Below, piece after piece: positions 45,060-57,445 of a DNA stretch of 64,000 bases; position 1 is the first letter of the stretch; each line of letters begins with the position of its first letter. The notes beneath the pieces are model-generated. The model was not told the DNA's origin. It did not search any database and saw nothing but the letters and a program-made list of their open reading frames with translations. Position numbers and translations under genes: made by a program. The DNA is taken from contig OY744462.1 in assembly GCA_963556145.1 (NCBI GenBank), positions 8,122,001 to 8,186,000 of the forward strand, in the 5' to 3' direction. The DNA comes from Hygrocybe punicea (taxonomy: Eukaryota; Basidiomycota; Agaricomycetes; Agaricales; Hygrophoraceae).

Positions 45060-48050
45060 ATGATATCTCTATCTGATCCCCACCTAGTAGGGGTGCTTTG
45101 ACGCATGAGCTGGAGGTTCCACACCTGTAGATAGATGTAGCATATCTTGCTGGAGGATGAGGGCCGAATTGCGGACAAGGTAAATTTTTATATGGAGATA
45201 TGTGGTTACTGTCTAATATCTGTGCGATAGGACGTTTGATGCTTAAATGGACCCCTCCACCGTTGTAAATAAACATTTTAAATATCCGCTCTCTGGCCAT
45301 TAAGCTATATAAATCGATCCCCAGGCATTGCTCTTGTGTACTCATCCCTGGCACCCTCATCGACCCTCTTTGCCGTTCCAATATTGTCGAAATTGAAGTG
45401 GTCGATTTTAGGTGATAACCAACCTGCAATTCTGCAACTTGCAGTGCAAAAGATGCGGATTCCAAGGTCATATCAGGGTGCCCAAGAATGCTGGTGAGTC
45501 GTGTCCCACTTATAACTGGGCTGACGCTTGTACACTTGGTATTTTGACAGCGGCACACTATCTATTCATTCGACGATGTGTCTATAGTGAAAATCTATAC
45601 GATGTAGAATTTGCATCAGGAAAACACGGGTTTACTTAATCTGTATTAATTCTGATTTAATCCGACTTTATTCCATAAATTAAGGCTTTTTAAGCGATTA
45701 AGTGGGATTAAGAAGGTCCATTTATTTTTATGAATAAAATTTTAGTTTTAATAAATGACTGGTACTACTAGGCTACACTACTAAGCATTACTGGTTCTAG
45801 TGGAAATCCTGCGCTGGTCCTGGCACCGTCGCTGGTGCTGGTGCTGGTGCCTGTCCTGATCATTTTTGAGTTTTCCAGAGGCGAGAAGGGCGAGGGCGGT
45901 GGGGTAGGTGTTTGCATATTGGAATGAGCCGTGGACATTGACTTCTTGAAGGGCGGCAGCAGAGAGGGGAAGCAGTAAGTTATGAGAGCCCATGCCTGCT
46001 AGCCCCCCATAATAGCAGCCTGAAACAAAATTGACCAGTTGATGATTCCACAGAGAGCGGGTTGATAAAAGCTTACGAAAATAGACTCGGATGGCGGGTG
46101 CTGGTTCTGCTGAGACTAGTTCTGTGCCGGTACTGGTGTGCCATCTTTGCTAGTGCTGGCGTGGGGCTGGTATTAGGTTCTGCATCAGTGGTAGCGCTGT
46201 CGCTTGTTCCCGTGCTGATGCTGGTGGAGGTGTTGATGCCATGCTGGTACTGACATGGCAACTGGCACCGTTGCTTGTGCTAGTGTCAGGGTGAGTGCTG
46301 GTGCCGCTGAGCCATTGCCGCTGTCCTTGTCGCTGTCCCTGCTGTTCTCGTCACCGTCATTGTCGTCCTCATTGTTGTTTCTGTCATCGTCCTTGTTTCC
46401 ATCATCCTTGTCCTTGTGATCACCACTGGCCCTGACACTGTCGCTGGTGCTGGTGCTGTCATTGTGCCATGCTGGTGTGGGCGCTGGCACCGTCGGTGTG
46501 CCGTGCTGGTACTGGCACGGGTGCTAACACCAGCCATTCTTGCTGTCCTTTCCGTCACCATCATCGCCGTCCTCGTTTCCACCCTTGTCATCATCCTCAT
46601 TGTGGCTCATCCATGTCGTCATCCATGTCATCCCCATCATGGTGCATTCTACAAGAAACCTGAGAGGGACACGTCAACGGGAAGGAATGGGGGATTTCTT
46701 ACTAAGATTGTGGGGAAAAGGTCATACGCAGGGAAATATAAATCCCGGCATATGGCATTGTTGCCAACATTGCGCTCAATGGCTTGGGCGATGCCCAATT
46801 GGTATTCATGCCTGAAACTGGTACCGGCAACTTCGCGAATATTCGCCTGTATTAGCGCTCATAATTTAACTGGGACTGTGAGACGCTCGCCTCAAGGTAT
46901 GGATTTCGCAATGCATGCTCAGCCTCTCAAGAAATGATACGCTCTCATGTTAGTGGAGTCTTAACTTTCCTATTACGGTCTCCCTCGTCTACAATTGAGC
47001 ATTCTTGGTCATCGTTAGGACATCCCGAAGCCAAGCAGATCTGGTCAGATCCCCATAGAACGATCGCTCAAATAACACACCTGGATGGTAGCTTTGGGTT
47101 CAAGATCCGGAACTGGCACAGTATCATTTGAGATGATTGAGGAATCCTCCAGTGTAGTAGTTGTGCCTGGTCAGTCACGTGATCAGGTTCCCATGGTTTG
47201 ACCTAGTTAGTAGCCTTCCAGATGTAGTAGTTAGTCCATCCATCCTATCCAGTCGACTTCCTGTCGAGTCCTGCATGAGCCCCCGGAGTGGTACCTTGGT
47301 ACCACTCCACTGGGACCTGAGGAGCATTGGTGGGGATCGAATTTTTGCACCTGATGGCTCGGAATGACGTGATGAACCGTTGTGCGGCCAGACTGGACCA
47401 TTTGTCCTGGAATGCGTTGGGCTAGACTTCTAGGACCGTTCAGTGGTTTCACTGTGTGTTTAAAGTGAAGAACCTACGAGGTCCTCCATTTCCCAACAGT
47501 AGGAAATCTGTCGATGTGATGCATGCTGAAAGCCTCTCTCCTCAATTTGCCAGAGCAATACTGGGTGGGATGGATTCCGGAATACGAATGTAAAATGGGA
47601 AGTCTTGCTAGACGAAGGATTCTGTCAAACAGGAAGAGGCTAGTGGGATACTTGGATACCAGACACAATTTATGAGGTAGCGATGGAGGACACTTACCAT
47701 GACCATCACCCAATATCTGTGTCCTCACATGGTTACTGAACAAAGGACCAAACAAATGTAAAGTGTGGACTTAAGCGTTTTTTTGCACGCTGCACTCTCG
47801 ACGTTACAATGGCAAGCGATATGGCAAGGGTTCTAGTAGCAAGAGAAAAGGTTAGTTGTCCCAATAGTTTTGCCTCGTCCTAGCCGCCAGCACCCGCACC
47901 ATGGCACAACACCAGCATGGCACCAGGACCACCAGTAACTATCACAGTGATGGTAGTACTACCTAGTGCCGCTAATATATAAAAGTTGAAATTTTATGCA
48001 TAAAATTAAGTAGTTAAAATTCTGTTTTTAAAATCATCTTAAGTCGTTGA
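45060..48050. other. Intergenic, with minisatellite; no gene recognised
   Basis: A 181-codon minus frame (45558-45013) has no identifiable domain and runs into the (TA)n and element end. AT-rich sequence at 45640-45780 is followed by GCTGGTGCTGGT-type repeats (45815-45860 and 46085-46520). A frame at 46700-46940 and another at 47755-47474 are unassigned. A hairpin of 11-bp arms (GGAGTGGTACC / GGTACCACTCC) lies at 47285-47308. Confidence 0.4.
46085..46530 (+). repeat. GCTGGTGCTGGTG / GTCGCTGTCC simple repeats
   Basis: Imperfect 9- and 12-bp units with CTGGT and GTCGTC(C/A)T cores. The minus strand would read Ser/Thr/Asp-Asn-rich peptides. Similar units reappear at 45815-45860. Confidence 0.7.
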
Positions 48051-48051
48051 T

Positions 48052-48665
48052 TATTGCCATTTTCAGAAAGGTTGTCACATCACATGTAACACGCGACTTT
48101 TGTCACTCTGGCACATGAAACATCGGTGAGCCGTTTCTCATCCAATTCTCAACATTTCTGTCTAATTCTTTCCGTTCTGTCATCCCCTCATCCCTCTCCA
48201 GGTGCACAACCAACTTTCAGGCCCCATTTCTCAAGTATGGGCATGATCAAAATTTGGGTCTTGTCACCCTCTCAGAGTACATTTCTGGTGCATCGTGGGG
48301 AGATACCAAGCTGCAATTGGGCCAAAATAACCCAGATATGTCCTCCCCAGATGCCCATGTAGTTTTTGTGCTGAATCACTTGATTTTTCACCATAGGAAA
48401 ACCCAGATGTCACCCAATGCTGCCCTGACACTGTGAGCATATCTGCATTACCTAGTGGAGAGATGTTGTCCAGGAACTATATGGAACCTTTCATGGTATG
48501 TCTACCCCAGGTGCATGCATCGCCATAAGCTGACTACACTCAGTACTCGGCTTTACAGGCAGCTTGGAACCTCTGTACTACACTATCCACCTCCGGCCAT
48601 TTTTCTCGACATCTATCTGTTCAGTTTGTGCACAGCTAGTCTATTATTTGTATATGAGACCTGTA
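48052..48665 (+). repeat. Inverted repeat of the 6.2 kb structure, left arm
   Basis: Starting at ATTGCCATTTTCAGAAAGG and running past CTATCTGTTCAGTTTGTGC, this matches the reverse complement of 53675-54288 almost base for base. Even a spurious 78-codon frame is shared. Similarity stops abruptly at both ends. Confidence 0.92.
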
Positions 48666-48771
48666 TGATGTAGTTTTTACCTGAATAATGATCCCTTCAC
48701 CGTTGAACTTGACACTGCCATATTAGGTATCCAAAGCCAATGTTGATCTTCTGAAACGACTCTGAATCACT

Positions 48772-49966
48772 ATGCTGCGAGGCAAACAAATCTCTGAAGA
48801 CCTACGCTGGGCAATTGTTCGGATGGCACCATGTGAAGATCTCGACAAAATCACCACTTACACTGGCATAAGCCGACGACAAGTTCTCAGGATTCTGGCT
48901 CAACATCGCTCAACTGGCCGAGTTTCTAAGCCATTGGTGGACCAGCGGCTGGTCAGAAGGCATCGTCATTTGACCTCTGAGGAGGTTTCAGTATGTCATC
49001 GCTTGAGATCATTGATGTATTGACCAAAATTCCCATCAGTTCCTCCAAGGTTGTATTGATGATAACTGTGATGTGTATCTTGAAGAACTTCACGACCAGC
49101 TCCAGCTGAGCACCCAGAAATCAGTATCCTTATCCACGATATGGAGAGCCTTGCACCATAGTGGGCATACTATGAAAAAGGTCGGTTTCCCTTTGTTTTA
49201 GCTATTCTAACTGACGATTTTGATAATTCTACACAGCTGATGAAGGTAGCTATTGAGAGGAGCGCTCTGCTGCATGCTGAATATATACAAAGGGTTGTTG
49301 GCCTTCAGTATCAAGCCAAGCAGCTAGTATTTGTAGATGAGAGTGCCTGTGATTGGCGCACAATGTACTGGGGCCACGCTTGGGCAATTTGGGGCCAGCG
49401 TGCTGTCAGAAAAGCCTTTTTCATTCAGGGCAAATGGTATTTTGTTTCTTTATCTATTCAAGATCAGTAACTGAGACCAGTGATTCAAGATATTCCATAC
49501 TTCCTGTCATTTCCCTCGATGGGATATTGACCATGAAGATTGTCGAAGGGTTATTCAACACGTCTCGCTTCACCGAATTCATTGAAGAGCTGCTTGAGCA
49601 GATGAATCCTTTTCCCGAGGTCAACTCCGTCATTGTAATGGATAACTGATGCATCCACAAGTCCAATCTAATTGCCAAAATGATTGAGGAAAGGTATGTC
49701 ATTAATCCTGCTTCCTTGCAGGTACTCATTGGATTTTAGGGGTATGTGAATTGAGTTTCTCCCCCCATACTCACCAGATTTCAACCCAATTGAACTGGCA
49801 TTCTCAGCAATCAAGTCTGATATCAGGCAGAAGGGCAACATAGTGCGTGCTGTGATGGAAACACCTGACCAGCAGGCTGAGGTCTTTTGCCAACTGTGGG
49901 AATCGGTGCACACAGTGACAGCAGAGGATGCGGAGGCTTTCTATCATCACTGTGGATATTTGTAGC
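48772..49966 (+). pseudogene. IS630/Tc1/mariner-type transposase, broken
   Basis: ATG 48772 opens a helix-turn-helix region (KQISEDLRWAIVRMA..TYTGISRRQVLRILA). It is followed, across an intron or gap, by EELHDQLQLSTQKSVSLSTIWRALHHSGHTMKK (about 49075-49179), an intron at 49180-49239, and LMKVAIERSALLHAEYI. The catalytic residues are visible: Asp in LVFVDESACDWRT, Asp in SVIVMDN, Glu in DFNPIELAFSAIKSD. Lesions include a TGA after VMDN (49647), a stop near 49737-49752 and frame changes. Length and order fit a near-complete but inactive copy. It lies 107 bp inside the left arm of the long inverted repeat, so the arms are probably the ends of its element. Confidence 0.8.
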
Positions 49967-50214
49967 TACATCTGGCAAGACTGATGTATGAATATTTTGT
50001 TGTACCCTGTAATTGTGGAATCATCAATGTCTTTCTTTGACATCTGTTGAGGGACTTCATTGCTTTGTAACCTTTGTGGAGGGGTTGAGACCTTCATCAG
50101 CAAATCCTGGTTTTGTTTGCATAAAATTGTGCATTGATAAGGATTATTCTATATGGCTGCCTGGGAAGCTGGACCCTAGTTTCCTTGTTGAGGGGAGTAG
50201 CCAGGAACAAGTAT

Positions 50215-50745
50215 CAAAGAGCATGACTTCCATTCATTTGCATGGAAAAGGAGTTGGCACCAAGGCCTACCAACAATACAACAACCAGCTCATCAATTGC
50301 AGTCAGTATTGCCTGCTTTGAGTGAAGTAATGGTCTACGATTGCCATACAGGATCGTCAAAGGGCATCACTGCCATTGAGATAAAAGGGGTTGGCACCAA
50401 GGCTTACCAACAATACAACAACCGGCTCATCAATGGGAGTTAGTATTGCCTGCTTTGAGTGAAGTAATGGTCTATGATTGCAATACAGGATAGTCATTGG
50501 GCATCACTGCCGTTGAGTTGGCACCCAGGCCTACCAACAATACAACAACTAGCTCATCAATAGGAGTTAGTATTGCCTGCTTTGAATGAAGTAATGGTCT
50601 ACCAATGCCATACAGCATCATTAAAGGGCATCACTGCCAGTCATAGGAAAGGAGTTGGCACCAAGGCTTACCAACAATACAACAACCAGCTCATCAATTG
50701 CAGTCAGTATTGCCTGCTTTGAGTCAAGTTATGGTCCACGATGAT
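50215..50745 (+). repeat. Tandem repeat, approximately 137-bp unit, four copies
   Basis: Units begin at GAGTTGGCACCAAGGC-type sequence at about 50251, 50388, 50515 and 50652. Each contains CCAACAATACAACAAC, CAGTATTGCCTGCTTTGAG and a GGGCATCACTGCC segment. One unit is about 10 bp shorter. It is non-coding and lies directly after the broken transposase. Confidence 0.85.
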
Positions 50746-51454
50746 ATCCTTGGTCTCTTCTATTGGCCTGGCTACTTTTCCACCTTGGATCATTTTATGT
50801 TTTGCCTGATCTTCCTCTCTACACTTGGCAGTCAGCTAATTGCCTCTACTGTTGACTTGTGACTTTACCAATTTTCACCTTCAACCAACACACACTGTCC
50901 CATCTACATTCAAATTTTTATCCACCCTGCTCATCTCAGTCCACCTAAGTCTCTCATCAATCATGTTGCACCACCCCCTGCTGCTGTAGTCACCAATCAT
51001 GAAACCCCAGCTTCTAGGTCCATTTCTATGTGTCCCCCATTTATATCCTATATTAATCCTGGTCTAAAATAAAGGAATTGAGGTGAGGTGCCAGGCACAA
51101 GATGACAGGGGAACACTCAAACCTGCTGCTGACCTTGATTGAGTTGGTGGTTCACGTTCAGGTTCAAACCATGGTTTTGAACCAGACCTGTCCATCACTA
51201 GGTTCACCCCTCCAAACCTGTTTACTTCCTGTATTACTCATTGCCAGGATGGCAAGATCTACACCACTAGCAATGCACCTGCAGTGGCGTGAATGTTCCT
51301 CAATTGGTTTTTGTTGTAATACCTGCTTTCCCTCTACTCAGTCAGCCAGACTTGACTTAGATCACCATTCAGTTACAGTGAGTTCGTGGTTGATCATGGC
51401 CCATCATCTCACACACGGACCCCTCATCATATCACAAACACAAATGGCCAACAG

Positions 51455-51572
51455 CTAATAACTTGAGGTAGCTGTAGCTGGTAGCTGGTCATCAGCCTTA
51501 GCTTAGCCAGACCTGGGCTAAGCTAAAACAGGCTAGGCTACTGGCTACTAGCCTTAGCTGTGGTAATACTAG
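51455..51572. repeat. hAT-type subterminal repeats, solo end
   Basis: GTAGCTGGTAGC, TTAGCTTAGCC, GGGCTAAGCTAA and GGCTAGGCTA motifs end in CTGTGGTAATACTAG at 51572, similar in design to 20770-20900. No hAT coding sequence is nearby, so it is probably a fragment of a non-autonomous element. Confidence 0.45.
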
Positions 51573-51933
51573 AGCTGGATGTATTATTCCAGGTACTTTG
51601 TAATTCAAGGGACCCATCATTGATGCCAACTTGTAAGGCTCCAGGTAAGAATTCCCCACCCAGGTCAGTGACGTCAACACAGTAGTTGTGTTCAAATTGT
51701 TTGTTTAATAATCCATAGGCCTTAGCTCTATGAACACTCCATCCATTCCATCCTCACCATACACAAGGCAAGCTGTCCCATAATTGCCAAGATATATTTA
51801 ATTTTCAATGATCCCAACTTTCTGCATTCTGAGAAACCAAACAGCAACACTATATTGATAACAACAAGTCTGTTGAAGACATTGTAGGACTATCTACACA
51901 CATACTAGAAAGCAAATGTCTCACTACTGCCCA

Positions 51934-53482
51934 TTATTTCCTGTTGGCCCTCTCAGCCTTCTTGATACAATCCATGTCCTTCTGCGCAAACTTGAGAATT
52001 CGTTTGGCAATTCCAATTGGGATATTGCAAACATTCGAGAACTGGGCAATAGTCTCATTAGCAAGGCCTTCACCGGCGAGCTCATGGATGCGCCTGAACC
52101 CATTTGCCCGGATGGTGTCAGTATACTGGGAAAAACTATCTCCATTGACACCCCAAGCACTGGAATCGAGTGCAGCAAGCCAAGTGGGGATGGCTGGGAA
52201 GACATTGGGGATGTCATTGAAATCCATGCTGTCTGAGCTGGGGATGTGCAGCCCATCACGTTGGGAGCGAGATGATTTTTTGGGTACGGCTGATGGAGGG
52301 GTGTACGGGGAATAGTGGTGCCTCAATCCACCATATGGAGGTGGCATCTGAATGATAATTGGTTGAGCCACACTGCTTGTAGCAGCAACTTGAGCGGGTT
52401 TTGCATTCACGTGCTGGTGAGAGGAAGCATCGCCAAGCTTCAACTGGACAGGTGGTGAGATGGTCGAATCATATGAGCCGTTTGCCTGATGTGGACTACA
52501 ATGAGTCTCGTTAAGCACTAAATAAACGAGAGACTCACGAGAAGCATGCCCCAGAGACTTGGATCAGTTATTTGTAACGTGTAGCGACCGCCCTCTGGAT
52601 ATTTGATATAGGGTGAACAAGACATTTGAGGTTCTCCATAATCTCGGCAATGTAATCGGCGGATGTCTTCAGCATTTTCTTCCCCGATTCAGTGTCGTTC
52701 CCACTCTCCTCATCTGTGTCCACTTGTTTCTTCCTCTTGGCCTTCACCTTGTCCAAGCATGTGGTCAGTCCAATACATAGTATTATCAATTGAAAATATT
52801 ACCTTGTCATTCTTATCGTCTGCCCATCTCTTTCCATCCTTGCGAGACGTTTTGCGTTGATCGATGAGAATAACCTGAAATGCCTTCTTTTTACCTTTAG
52901 CCTTAGCCATCTGATTCAACCCTGTCCATGCGGCATTGAATAACGCAGCAAGGTGAGTTGCTTTGGTGAGTAGGAGAGGTCGCGCCTTGGCAGTCCATGT
53001 GCTGAACTTATAGGCCACCTTGAGTTCGGAACACTGAATATCCATCACATCGGCAACCTCACTACAAAACATACTCCAAGTGATACCAGATGAAAACTTT
53101 TGTACATTGGATGCAGTCCCAATAGGGATATTGAATTCGAGGCAGAGAACATCTGTAAATCAGAATAAGCATAGGAAATATGTGAATAAAAAACCAGAAA
53201 ACCTTCGGGTTCAGAATCAGCATCAGAATCCAAGCTGAAGCCTTTGACAATGTCAATTTCTTTATTGCGTTTTGCGTCCGCAGCCCCAGCTGGCCCAAGA
53301 AGCTCCTTGACAAGGATGTTGACATCGTCGGCGTCTCGCTCATTGTTGGAGCCAGGAGGCGGATTGTATAATTCATCGTGATCTAGCACTTCGACATCTG
53401 GCTCCGAGTTGTCTAGTCCATTGTTGTCGCACACTTTGTAGGCTGGCGTTGGTTTGGGACGTGTTCGAGGATGAGGGGGCAT
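51934..53482 (-). pseudogene. SAM-like-domain protein, nearly intact
   Basis: Exons 53482-53203, 53152-52803, 52747-52539 and 52485-51934 (minus) join with GT..AG introns. One frameshift is needed in the third exon near 52608-52615, between NLKCLVH and YIKYPEGGRYTLQITDPSLWGMLL. The first exon is Pro/Asp-rich (MPPHPRTRPKP). The second contains LEFNIPIGTASNVQKF..EVADVMDIQCSELKVAYKFSTW and a basic KAKGKKKAFQ. The last has a Pro-rich stretch and a C-terminal helical domain (FPAIPTWLAALDSS..FSQYTDTIRANGFRRIHEL..IAQFSNVCNIPIGIAKRILKFAQKDMDCI) like the SAM-like domains of many agaricomycete transposon-neighbour proteins. It lies inside the 6.2 kb inverted-repeat structure, opposite in strand to its transposase. 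The role is unknown. Confidence 0.55.
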
Positions 53483-53674
53483 AGGGCTTTTGCCAGCCTC
53501 AACTGGCAGGTCCTTAGGGACAGGAGCTGCCTGGTGTGCTTTGGGACCTCAGCTTTGTTTTTGTCAAGCATTCCCCATGCAAAGTCACGATGAAGGATGA
53601 TCTTCGGCCATTTCCACGGTAACACACAATTTGATTTGTCTCAAGCAACAAATATATTTATATAAGTACAGCAC

Positions 53675-54288
53675 ATGTCTCATATATGAAGGATAGATCA
53701 GCCGTGCACAAACAGAACAGATAGATGTCGAGAAAAATGGCTGGAGGTAGATAGTATAGTACAGAGGTTCCAAGCCACCTGTAAAGTCGAGTACTGAGTG
53801 TAGTCAGCTTACAGCGACGCATGCACCTGGGGTAGACATACCATGAAAGGTTCCATATAGTTCCTGGACAACATCTCTCCACTAGGTAATGCAGATATGC
53901 TCACAGCATCAGGGCAGCATTGGGTGACATCTGGGTTTTCCTACGGTGAAAAATCAAGTGATTCAGCACAAAAACTACATGGGCATCTGGGGAGGCCTGG
54001 GTTATTTTGGCCCAATTCCAGCCTGGTATCTCCCCGCGATGCACCAGAAATGTACTCCGAGAGGGTGACAAGACCCAAATTTTGATCGGGCCCATACTTG
54101 AGAAATGGGGCCTGAAAGTTGGTTGTGCACCTGGAGAGGGATGAGGGGATGACAGAACGGAAAGAATTAGACAGAAATGTTGAGAATTGGATGAGAAACG
54201 GCTCACCAACATTTTGTGTGCCAGAGTGACAAAAGTCGTATGTTATGTGTGATGTGACAACCTTTCTGAAAATGGCAATAAGTCATGT
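53675..54288 (-). repeat. Inverted repeat of the 6.2 kb structure, right arm
   Basis: Reverse-complement partner of 48052-48665, with only scattered differences. Together the arms define a 6237-bp structure from 48052 to 54288. Confidence 0.92.
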
Positions 54289-55357
54289 TACAGCACGTTT
54301 CATAATGATGTGGAATCCATATCCACAGTCGCACCAAGGTTGTCGCTGTTTGTCCTGGACCCCAAATTAGTACCCAAGTAAAATGTGAGAATGAAAACAG
54401 CCCACTCTCACACCTTCAAGAAAATCGTGGAGGGCTGCTTGAACAAGGACCCAAGCAAACAGTGTGTGTTCTCTCTGTCCTTGTTACTGTTTTGACCCAA
54501 ATTGCCTTGTTCTCTGCTGCAGATCCGACCACTGCACAGCTGCTTGCTAGATCATTCTTCAAATCTGCCAAGCTCTTTGGAAAGAAAAGAAGGTACGCTG
54601 CAAGCGCCACTGTGTTGGTGATTCTTTTAAAACATTTCATTGATTTTTTGTACTAACAAAATTCTAGCTATGCCACAAGGCCAACGAGGACGAGGACGCC
54701 ACAATGGGGACAACAACAGGGATGACGAGAACGAGGCAGACAATGATGACTGCATAGGACCAGTGTCCTTGGTGGTCAGGATGTCGAGCCGGAGAATGAT
54801 CGTCAGCGAGGGGTCAAGCAGGACTGGTATGGGGCAGGATTTGCCAATACCCTGGGTATGGCTTGAGATCGAAGGTGCCGAGGAGTGTGAGTGGGTCATG
54901 ATTGGATTAGGTGGAAGGTTGTTACTGTTTCAGCACTCAATACGATGCTATAGTATCTGTTGTTGCTATACAAATCTATACCATGTTGAGTTTTCAACAT
55001 TGTTGAATGTGAGAAAGTACCAATGAACCAGCAGTGGTATGGCAGGGATTCTGGTACATTCTGGGCCATCTATAAAGTACTCTATAGAGGCCAGCCAAAC
55101 TATGTAGTAATTCATAGGAGTGTGCAAAGCTAGATAGTGCTGTAAATTATAAGACTTCGCTATGGCTGCTATGGGTGCTATGACATCTATGGAATTGCTA
55201 TATATGGCTTGGTAGTGGAACCAAGTTTTGCTGATGAACATCATCCCTTTGAATCCTGATGAAGTGGAAGTGGAAGTGGAACATTGTGTGCAACACTTCT
55301 GATGGTATGATTTGTGTAATTTCAATATATCTATTGAAACATACTGTACTTAATTAG
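54289..55357. other. No recognisable gene
   Basis: Contains short frames on both strands (54462-54656, 54640-55026) without domains. It immediately precedes the polymerase fragment, and none of it could be read as further polymerase exons. Confidence 0.4.
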
Positions 55358-56665
55358 GTTGAAGCCTATCGAGGCCAGATCATCATACCACATAGACACA
55401 ATGAAACCCATGGGAACATGTATGATGGTCACTTATTAACTTCCAAGACATATGTTGGCAGTCATGTGGAAGCTGGCGTGTTCTGGAGTGATATTCCTAC
55501 CAACTTCAAGATAGAACCAGCTGCCATACAACAGGTTTGTTTCCTGCATCTGGAAGTTGTCTTCTCACCCATTCTTGATGTTAATTGATGATCTCGGTGC
55601 CACCTTGATGTTCTGCATTGTTGAGGAATTTCGGACCTCCTTGGAAAATGTCACTGACTATGATGAGATGAGGGCTGAAATTTCCCAGTGGAAAGTCTGT
55701 ACATTAAGATAGTGCAAAATACTTTTATTTCTGATAAGCATATTTGAAAAATATATTTGCAACAATAGCATATTTTTCTCCTTTCAAAAACAATAGTATT
55801 TTGTTTGTGAAACAATGTGGTATAGTACAATATGCTCAGACCCCCTACCCTGTTCCTGCTCCCCATTCTGTTCCGGTTCTTGTTCCCATACCCATTCCGG
55901 TTCTCATTACCACTGCTCAGGATGCTGCTACTTGCGCCGCTGCCTTGATGTCTTGCTTCATCTTCTTGCTCTTGTCATTGTAGTACTACCCAATGTACTC
56001 ATTAGTTTCAACCAATCAAAACTGTAAAGTAATCATACCTGTTTCGTGGTCTCATCAAGCTCCTGCCAGACCTTTTCAAACTTGGCCTATAAAGTCTGGA
56101 TCAATAAGTGCACAAAGGCACCATCTGAACGACTTACTTTGGCATCATTGCCTGTGTTGGATTCATCATGGGACCCTTCTTCATAGGCTTCTCTTTACCC
56201 TTTCCCTTCAATGTGTCAACGGCGGATGAAGAGAAGACAACTGGGGATGAAGAACCAGTGGCGGTACGTGGAACTAGCATGACTAGATTCATTTGTATAG
56301 ATCAAATATAGTAAGCTGAAATAAATTGTTCTGCCCCAAAACTGTACATACAAAGGATTACCAAATCTTCAAAGGAACTTCTCCAGTAACAAAACGACAA
56401 GGAATCTTTTATGGTGTCGACCGGAGAGAGGAATTTCAGTGCTGAAATTCAGTCTCTCTGGAGTTGATCCGTCATAATCCCAAGCGAATGGACAAGCGAC
56501 TTATTTACCATCTAGATGTCGCAGCTATGTATCCGAACATCATGCTGTCAAATCGCTTGCAGCTGGACTCAGTGGCGGACAAATCTACGTGTGCCGTCTG
56601 TGACTACAACTGACCTGGTAAAACATGTGATAGGCAGCTAAATTGGGTGGCGGCGGCGGTAGAGC
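55358..56665 (+). pseudogene. POL2: DNA polymerase epsilon catalytic subunit fragment
   Basis: Three blocks match, in order, the region joining the exonuclease and polymerase domains of the replicative polymerase epsilon. Block 1, 55358-55534: [44 protein letters not shown], which lacks about three residues of the conserved HVESLEAGVFRSD motif. Block 2, from 55581: [28 protein letters not shown]. Block 3, 56475-56660: [21 protein letters not shown], ..[15 protein letters not shown], a TGA, PGKTCDRQLNW. Blocks 1 and 2 are separated by a stretch with a donor (GTTTGT) but no good acceptor. Blocks 2 and 3 are split by about 780 bp of unrelated sequence. The rest of this protein of more than 2000 residues is absent. 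It must be a copy or displaced piece of the host gene, because an organism cannot live on this alone. Confidence 0.85.
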
Positions 56666-56894
56666 AAGGAAAGGAGTGGAATGGGGAGGAGGTCGAAGGG
56701 AGGTGCCGGCGGAAGGAATGAAGTGGAGGGGGGAATGGAATGGGAACGGGGGATGGCACGGGGAGCGAGGTAGATAAATGTTTCTGTGCATTATCGCTGA
56801 GCATCGGACAGTATCGACAGAATCCTGAGAGGGAAATCAATATCATCCAAACAGGCTTGGTGGGTATCATTCTCTCATGATCTGACTTGGCAAG

Positions 56895-57445
56895 CTGAGC
56901 AAGCTTCTCCTTCTGGAATTTGGTAAGATGTTTGTTATGCGTCGACAGAAGCATTTAAGGCAGCTGGACATACCTTTGGAGCATAGCAAATCCGAGATTA
57001 ATTCCATATATCTACAGAAAAGTTCATTGATTGCTGTATGACCCACAGTGAGGCATCTGAGGGACCGAAGAAGTTCTCACCTTTTAACCAACAATGAAAT
57101 CTCATCTTTGCAGCTCCCATAGTTTTGCAACCGTCATACAGATTGAAGGAGGCGCATTTTGTGATCCTAGTGTGATCCTCAGTGCGGTCTCCCCATTTTC
57201 AGCCGTCGATACTTTACAAGTGACCATCCAACCTCAGCTCTGCGAATGTAGGGGAGGCCGGAGAGCTGGAGCGACATTGGCGTTGCGCTGGAGAGTTGGC
57301 GTTGCACTGGTGTTGACGTTGCGCTGATCTGATCACCAGCTCAGCTCAAAAAATGTGGCTGGTCTTTTGAATTTTTGCTTGACATTCACGTGGCAAGGCT
57401 ATGCTTCAAACTCAAAGCTTGGGTAAGATTTGAGTATGAATTGAC
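56895..57445 (+). repeat. Dispersed repeat, copy 2
   Basis: Direct-orientation partner of 21590-22260, starting right after the polymerase fragment and its GC-rich tail (GGCGGCGGCGG, 56650-56790). It shares the terminal CAGCTCAAAAAATGTGG and the GGAGAGTTGGCGTTGC repeats. Confidence 0.8.

Larger units (their letters stand above)
48052..54288. mobile_element. 6.2 kb element with long inverted repeats
   Basis: Two arms of roughly 614 bp enclose the broken IS630/mariner-type transposase, the 137-bp tandem repeats, a hAT-like solo end and the SAM-like gene. Such long arms are unusual for mariner elements. Either this is a long-TIR member, or two copies of a shorter repeat flank other sequence. 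Outside the arms no clear TA duplication was found. Confidence 0.5.

Noticed and set aside
45013..45558. 181-codon minus-strand frame
   Set aside because: It runs through the (TA)n flank and terminus of the large element and shows no domain; probably fortuitous.
47285..47308. 11-bp hairpin as a transcription terminator
   Set aside because: Hairpin terminators are a bacterial feature; the surrounding DNA is eukaryotic and no gene ends there.
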